A stretch of 64,000 nucleotides of DNA from JAWPMV01 sp038527215 (GTDB lineage: Bacteria > Bacteroidota > Bacteroidia > J057), in assembly GCA_038527215.1 (NCBI GenBank), contig JBCBGC010000007.1:55424-119423 (forward strand), given 5' to 3'. Position numbers and translations under genes: made by a program. Position 1 is the stretch's first letter. Every line of letters starts with the position of its first letter. Below the pieces are notes generated by a model. The model had not been told where the DNA came from. It did not search any database and was given only the letters and a program-made list of their open reading frames with translations. This document shows positions 61,060-64,000 of the stretch, in pieces.

Positions 61060-61752
61060 CTAGACCTCGAAAGGGGTAACCAGGAATAATTCGGTTTCAG
61101 GATTGTACTCTACCAGCAGGGCCTGGGCCCCTTTGGGAATTATTTCTTCTTCTTCACTGATGACCGTGAAAAGAAATTCATTTCCTTCGAATAAGATATG
61201 CCCCTGCCCTTTCATGCCAGGCTTGACAGCAATGGTGATTTTGCAGATTTTCCCGACCAGATCTTTGCGGCGCATGGCCTGCTGATCCAATCGATCGAAC
61301 ATGCCTTTGAAAGGGGTGGAAACGACTTTGGTGACAAAAAGGGAAAGCAAAATATTGGGGAGGAAAAATGCCAGGGCAAACCAATTGCCCAGATATCCGA
61401 ATTGATGGTTGGCATATACCCCAATAGCCCACATGCTGAGAATCAAAAATGAGATAAACAGCATAAAAGGGATTTTTCCCAGATTGAAAAAAGACAAAAA
61501 GGACAACCAGACAGCAGGGCTCCCCCCTCCAGCTTCAAGGTCGGTATCTACTTCTGCATCAACGTCTACGTCCACGTCGAGATCGACATCCACGTCAACA
61601 TCCAGGTCCATATCTACGTCAACATCGAAGTCCAGAAACTCCATATCCATGGTTCCAATGAAGACCATCATCCAATACAAAATGACAATGATCAGTAATA
61701 TGGTATATGGGAGGTTGGCAGAAGAGAATATCGCCTCAAAAAATACATTCAT
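61060..61752 (-). CDS. OB-fold membrane protein (YqiJ/NfeD-like) with Asp-Val repeat
   Basis: 230 residues. Transmembrane helices lie at about 16-35, 85-108 and 118-140. Between the first two, residues 41-73 form an extreme Asp-X alternation (DVDVDMDLDVDVDVD and on). The C-terminal OB-fold (about 155-230, DLVGKICKITIAVKPGMKGQGHILFEG) is typical of YqiJ/NfeD partners of flotillins. First gene of the operon that runs to 51958. The acidic repeat may be a cation-binding or surface-spacer strand. Confidence 0.85.
   Translation of the reverse strand: MNVFFEAIFSSANLPYTILLIIVILYWMMVFIGTMDMEFLDFDVDVDMDLDVDVDVDLDVDVDVDAEVDTDLEAGGGSPAVWLSFLSFFNLGKIPFMLFISFLILSMWAIGVYANHQFGYLGNWFALAFFLPNILLSLFVTKVVSTPFKGMFDRLDQQAMRRKDLVGKICKITIAVKPGMKGQGHILFEGNEFLFTVISEEEEIIPKGAQALLVEYNPETELFLVTPFEV
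61534..61632 (-). repeat. GAY-GTN hexanucleotide repeat encoding Asp-Val alternation
   Basis: About 100 bp of GA(C/T) GT(N) dicodons encode Asp at every second position from residue 41 to 65. The DNA is imperfectly repetitive, so it was probably built by slippage or kept by selection for the peptide pattern. Confidence 0.8.
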
Positions 61753-62265
61753 CGGCAGGGGGTGTTAGATGTGTACATGATTGACTTACAAATAGCCTAA
61801 TGGATACTGATCCAGGTGCTATTTTGATCGGGTCCTAAAATAGAGGAATATTTGCCCGCTATCAAGCCCATAAAGCATGGAGAGCTACAGACAGTCTCCC
61901 ACCAGTTAAGTATACACAGATAAGCTATTTTCCTCAATAAACGGGCAGAATGGGCAAAAGGTTTCAAATAAGGGATTATTTCGAATCGAAATTATTCGAA
62001 AATTTGAAACTAAACCAGACCAAAGAAACGCCCCATACATAGGGATATCAAATAGGCCAAAAGGGTTGGAATCGGTTAGAAAAAGCAAGGAAAAAACGGT
62101 CCCTGATTATACAACAGTTCAAATTCTTCCCTCACTGGCTAAATATCTTGCGTCAACGGATTGTTACTCACTGCCTTGGCAGGTAATTTAGGCCTTATTA
62201 TTGCTCTTTCCATTCTATACCTCTCCGTTCTTTTCGTGTCCCAAACAAAACTATAACTAAATTTC
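61753..62265. other. 513-bp divergent intergenic region
   Basis: No gene supported; a 60-codon leftward frame (61906-62088) has no family features. It holds the promoters of the flotillin operon and the TonB receptor gene. A perfect palindrome ATTTCGA-A-TCGAAAT lies at 61978-61992, followed by TTCGAA. No clean TTTG/TAnnTTTG pair is seen. Confidence 0.4.
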
Positions 62266-63996
62266 ATGTGGATATTTAGATTAAGCAGTTGCTTAGTCCT
62301 ACTTTTTGGATGCTCGCTAGTAAGCCTTGCTCAAACCACTATCACCGGAACGGTATCAGATCAAAGGACCGGAGAGACCATTGTGGGGGCCAAAATTCTC
62401 ATCAAAAACACCAACATTGGTACCCTAACCAATGCCTTTGGGAAGTACTTCTTGAGTACAGAGACGGTGGTTCCCTTTACCATTACTTGTTCAGCCATTG
62501 GCTTCGAGGAAAGTGAAGTAGCTATTTATGGGTCAGGTCAGGAAGCCAATATTTACCTGGCGCCCAAAAGCAGAGAAGGCGCTGGGGTGGTAGCCCGGGC
62601 TTTTCGGTCAGAGGACGTCTTTGTCTCGGCCTCAAAGCTTGAGGAACGCAAACTCGCCTCTCACTTTGCTACTTACAAATCGGGCCTGCTGAGTCTGCGG
62701 GAAAGTCCTTCGCCGGACTTTTTCATGGGACTGGCTTCTCTGCCTGAGGTTCAGGTTAACACCAGTAGTCTGGCCTTTATCTCTTTAAATACCCGTGGCT
62801 TTGCCGATGCGCAAAACTGGCGCTTCGTTCAGCAGGTGGACGGGGTTGATCTGATCGGTCCAGGCCTTAACTACGCCGTGGGTAATCTATCTGGCCCTTC
62901 TGAACTGGATATGAGTAATGTGGAGCTGGTAGCAGGTCCCGGATCAGCACTCTATGGGCCAAATGCTTTTAACGGGGCCCTTTCTATGACCACCAAATCT
63001 CCCTTTGACCATCAGGGAATCAGCGCCTATCTCAAGGCAGGCGTCACCTCTCAAAGTGGAGAGGGTGCCAATCCTTATGGCGACTTTGCGGTACGCTATG
63101 CCCACGCCTTCAATGAGAAGATCGCCCTCAAACTAAATTTCTCCTATCTGGGAGCCAATGAATGGGCTGCTTCGGACGAAAGTTATTATATCAGCAATGA
63201 ACTGGTTCCTAACCAGGAGGCTCTCCTCGCCCTGCCACGTACGGACCCCAACTATAATGCAGTAAATGTCTATGGAGATGAAATCCAGGTCCCGGTTAAT
63301 TTAGGGGGTGGGAACGTAGAGAATATCAACCGTTCCGGTATTGCTGAAAGAGATCTGATTGATTATGATATCGACAATTTTAAAATAAATTTTGCCCTTC
63401 ACTATAAATTAACGCCTAATCTGGAGGCCATTTACGACGTACGCCATGTAGAAGCTGATGCGATTCTTCGGCATACCACGATCTATCCTTTCCGGGATAT
63501 CCAGCAAACCCTGCAAAAGCTGGAATTGAGATCCGATAATTTTTATGTGAGAGCTTATAACTCACGTGAGAATGCCAATAACTCCTACCAAATGCTGGCT
63601 ACGGGTGCCTTTATTCAAGAAGGGCTTAAATCCAGCCTGCTTTGGTCTCAGGATTACGGAGCCGCCTTTCGGGGAGAAGTGCCCAATGTAGACGCAGGCA
63701 GCCACGAAGCCGCCCGCGAATTTGCTGACCGGGATATTCCTGGCTCGGAGTCGGAAGTCTTCCAGACTTTATTGGAAGCTACCCTAACCAACCCTGACGT
63801 ATCTACGGGTGGAAGTCAGTTTATTGATAAATCAGGGCTCAATCACATAGAGACCAACTATGACATCTCGGAGCAGGTAAAAGTAGTTGACCTGCAGGTA
63901 GGAGGAAGTTTTCGCCGCTATCGCCTCAATTCTCAAGGTAACATCTTTTACCTGCTCCGAGATGTCATAGTTGGTCTCTATGTGATTGAGCCCTGA
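62266..63996 (+). CDS. TonB-dependent receptor, 3' part replaced by foldback sequence
   Basis: 576 residues are open. Signal peptide (to about residue 24), carboxypeptidase-regulatory-like domain (about 25-103, TITGTVSDQRTGETIVGAKI), plug (about 115-250, LNTRGFADAQNW, GSALYGPNAFNGALSMTTKSP) and the first part of a beta-barrel. A full receptor of this type would run 250-400 residues further. The genuine sequence goes to about base 63944 (VGGSFRRYRLNSQGNIF); the rest of the frame and the TGA at 63994 lie in the reverse complement of 63828-63883. The stop is therefore an artefact of that junction or of a real rearrangement. Confidence 0.88.
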   Translation: MWIFRLSSCLVLLFGCSLVSLAQTTITGTVSDQRTGETIVGAKILIKNTNIGTLTNAFGKYFLSTETVVPFTITCSAIGFEESEVAIYGSGQEANIYLAPKSREGAGVVARAFRSEDVFVSASKLEERKLASHFATYKSGLLSLRESPSPDFFMGLASLPEVQVNTSSLAFISLNTRGFADAQNWRFVQQVDGVDLIGPGLNYAVGNLSGPSELDMSNVELVAGPGSALYGPNAFNGALSMTTKSPFDHQGISAYLKAGVTSQSGEGANPYGDFAVRYAHAFNEKIALKLNFSYLGANEWAASDESYYISNELVPNQEALLALPRTDPNYNAVNVYGDEIQVPVNLGGGNVENINRSGIAERDLIDYDIDNFKINFALHYKLTPNLEAIYDVRHVEADAILRHTTIYPFRDIQQTLQKLELRSDNFYVRAYNSRENANNSYQMLATGAFIQEGLKSSLLWSQDYGAAFRGEVPNVDAGSHEAAREFADRDIPGSESEVFQTLLEATLTNPDVSTGGSQFIDKSGLNHIETNYDISEQVKVVDLQVGGSFRRYRLNSQGNIFYLLRDVIVGLYVIEP

Positions 63997-64000
63997 TTTA
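63828..64000. repeat. Perfect inverted repeat, 56-bp arms, at the window end
   Basis: Bases 63828-63883 and 63945-64000 are exact reverse complements over 56 bp, separated by a 61-bp loop (63884-63944). Both arms lie in coding sequence of one TonB receptor gene, so normal terminator or operator function is excluded. The repeat reaches the last base and may extend beyond it. Confidence 0.95.

Noticed and set aside
61534..61632. Hexanucleotide repeat as a possible CRISPR-like array
   Set aside because: There are no spacers or conserved direct repeats of array length; it is coding and encodes Asp-Val alternation.
63828..64000. Inverted repeat as a transcription terminator
   Set aside because: The arms are 56 bp, lie in coding sequence and copy the gene itself; no U-tract or gene end is present.

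Overview
The window reads as chromosomal DNA from a member of the Bacteroidota, probably a Saprospiria/Lewinella-like bacterium (the class is inference, the phylum is well supported). Support comes from type IX secretion (T9SS) sorting tails on secreted proteins, TonB-dependent receptors with an N-terminal carboxypeptidase-regulatory-like domain, a complete batA-batE aerotolerance-type operon, a Y_Y_Y/LuxR one-piece regulator, DUF6503-type secreted proteins, many lipoproteins, and -7 boxes of the TAnnTTTG type. No rRNA, tRNA, CRISPR array, insertion sequence or prophage was seen.

Layout. 1-9.9 kb: a leftward four-gene cell-envelope operon (two beta-barrels and two lipoproteins, the last cut by the window edge) diverges from a rightward glycoside hydrolase plus a large sensor-regulator; the region between them carries helically phased TACATCA repeats. 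10-18.7 kb: the Bat operon (DUF58, DUF4381-like, batA, batB, batC, a four-helix-bundle gene, batD, batE), without a moxR gene, then an orphan response regulator. 18.8-23.6 kb (leftward): a GT39 membrane glycosyltransferase, a triple lamin-tail T9SS protein, and an SRAP/HMCES-type abasic-site protein. 23.9-32.8 kb (rightward): ftsH, lpxH, a beta-propeller protein, prfA, a SNF2 helicase, a methyltransferase. 32.8-36.9 kb: fabI (leftward), a polyprenol-phosphate mannose synthase-like GT2, a T9SS serine hydrolase, an NAD(P)H-hydrate epimerase.

36.9-42.9 kb: a leftward secreted adenosine deaminase, nucleoside phosphorylase-fold (NUP) lipoprotein and TonB receptor, which together look like a purine nucleoside scavenging locus. 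43-51.3 kb: miscellaneous secreted proteins, an HNH nuclease with an overlapping small partner gene, an EEP nuclease, a quinone-oxidoreductase-like enzyme and a DPP-IV-type peptidase. 51.3-51.9 kb: a VapBC-like toxin-antitoxin pair. 52-61.8 kb: a leftward six-gene operon of an OB-fold membrane protein, flotillin, lipoprotein, 1638-residue DUF3686-type AAA ATPase, ASCH-winged-helix protein and DUF218 protein. This looks like a membrane-associated stress or conflict system and is the best candidate for an under-described system here.

62.3-64 kb: a TonB receptor whose 3' end is replaced by a perfect 56-bp-arm inverted copy of its own sequence, running to the last base of the window. This is either a foldback assembly artefact or a real inverted duplication. 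Several convergent gene pairs share compact terminators in which a stop codon lies inside or against the hairpin.
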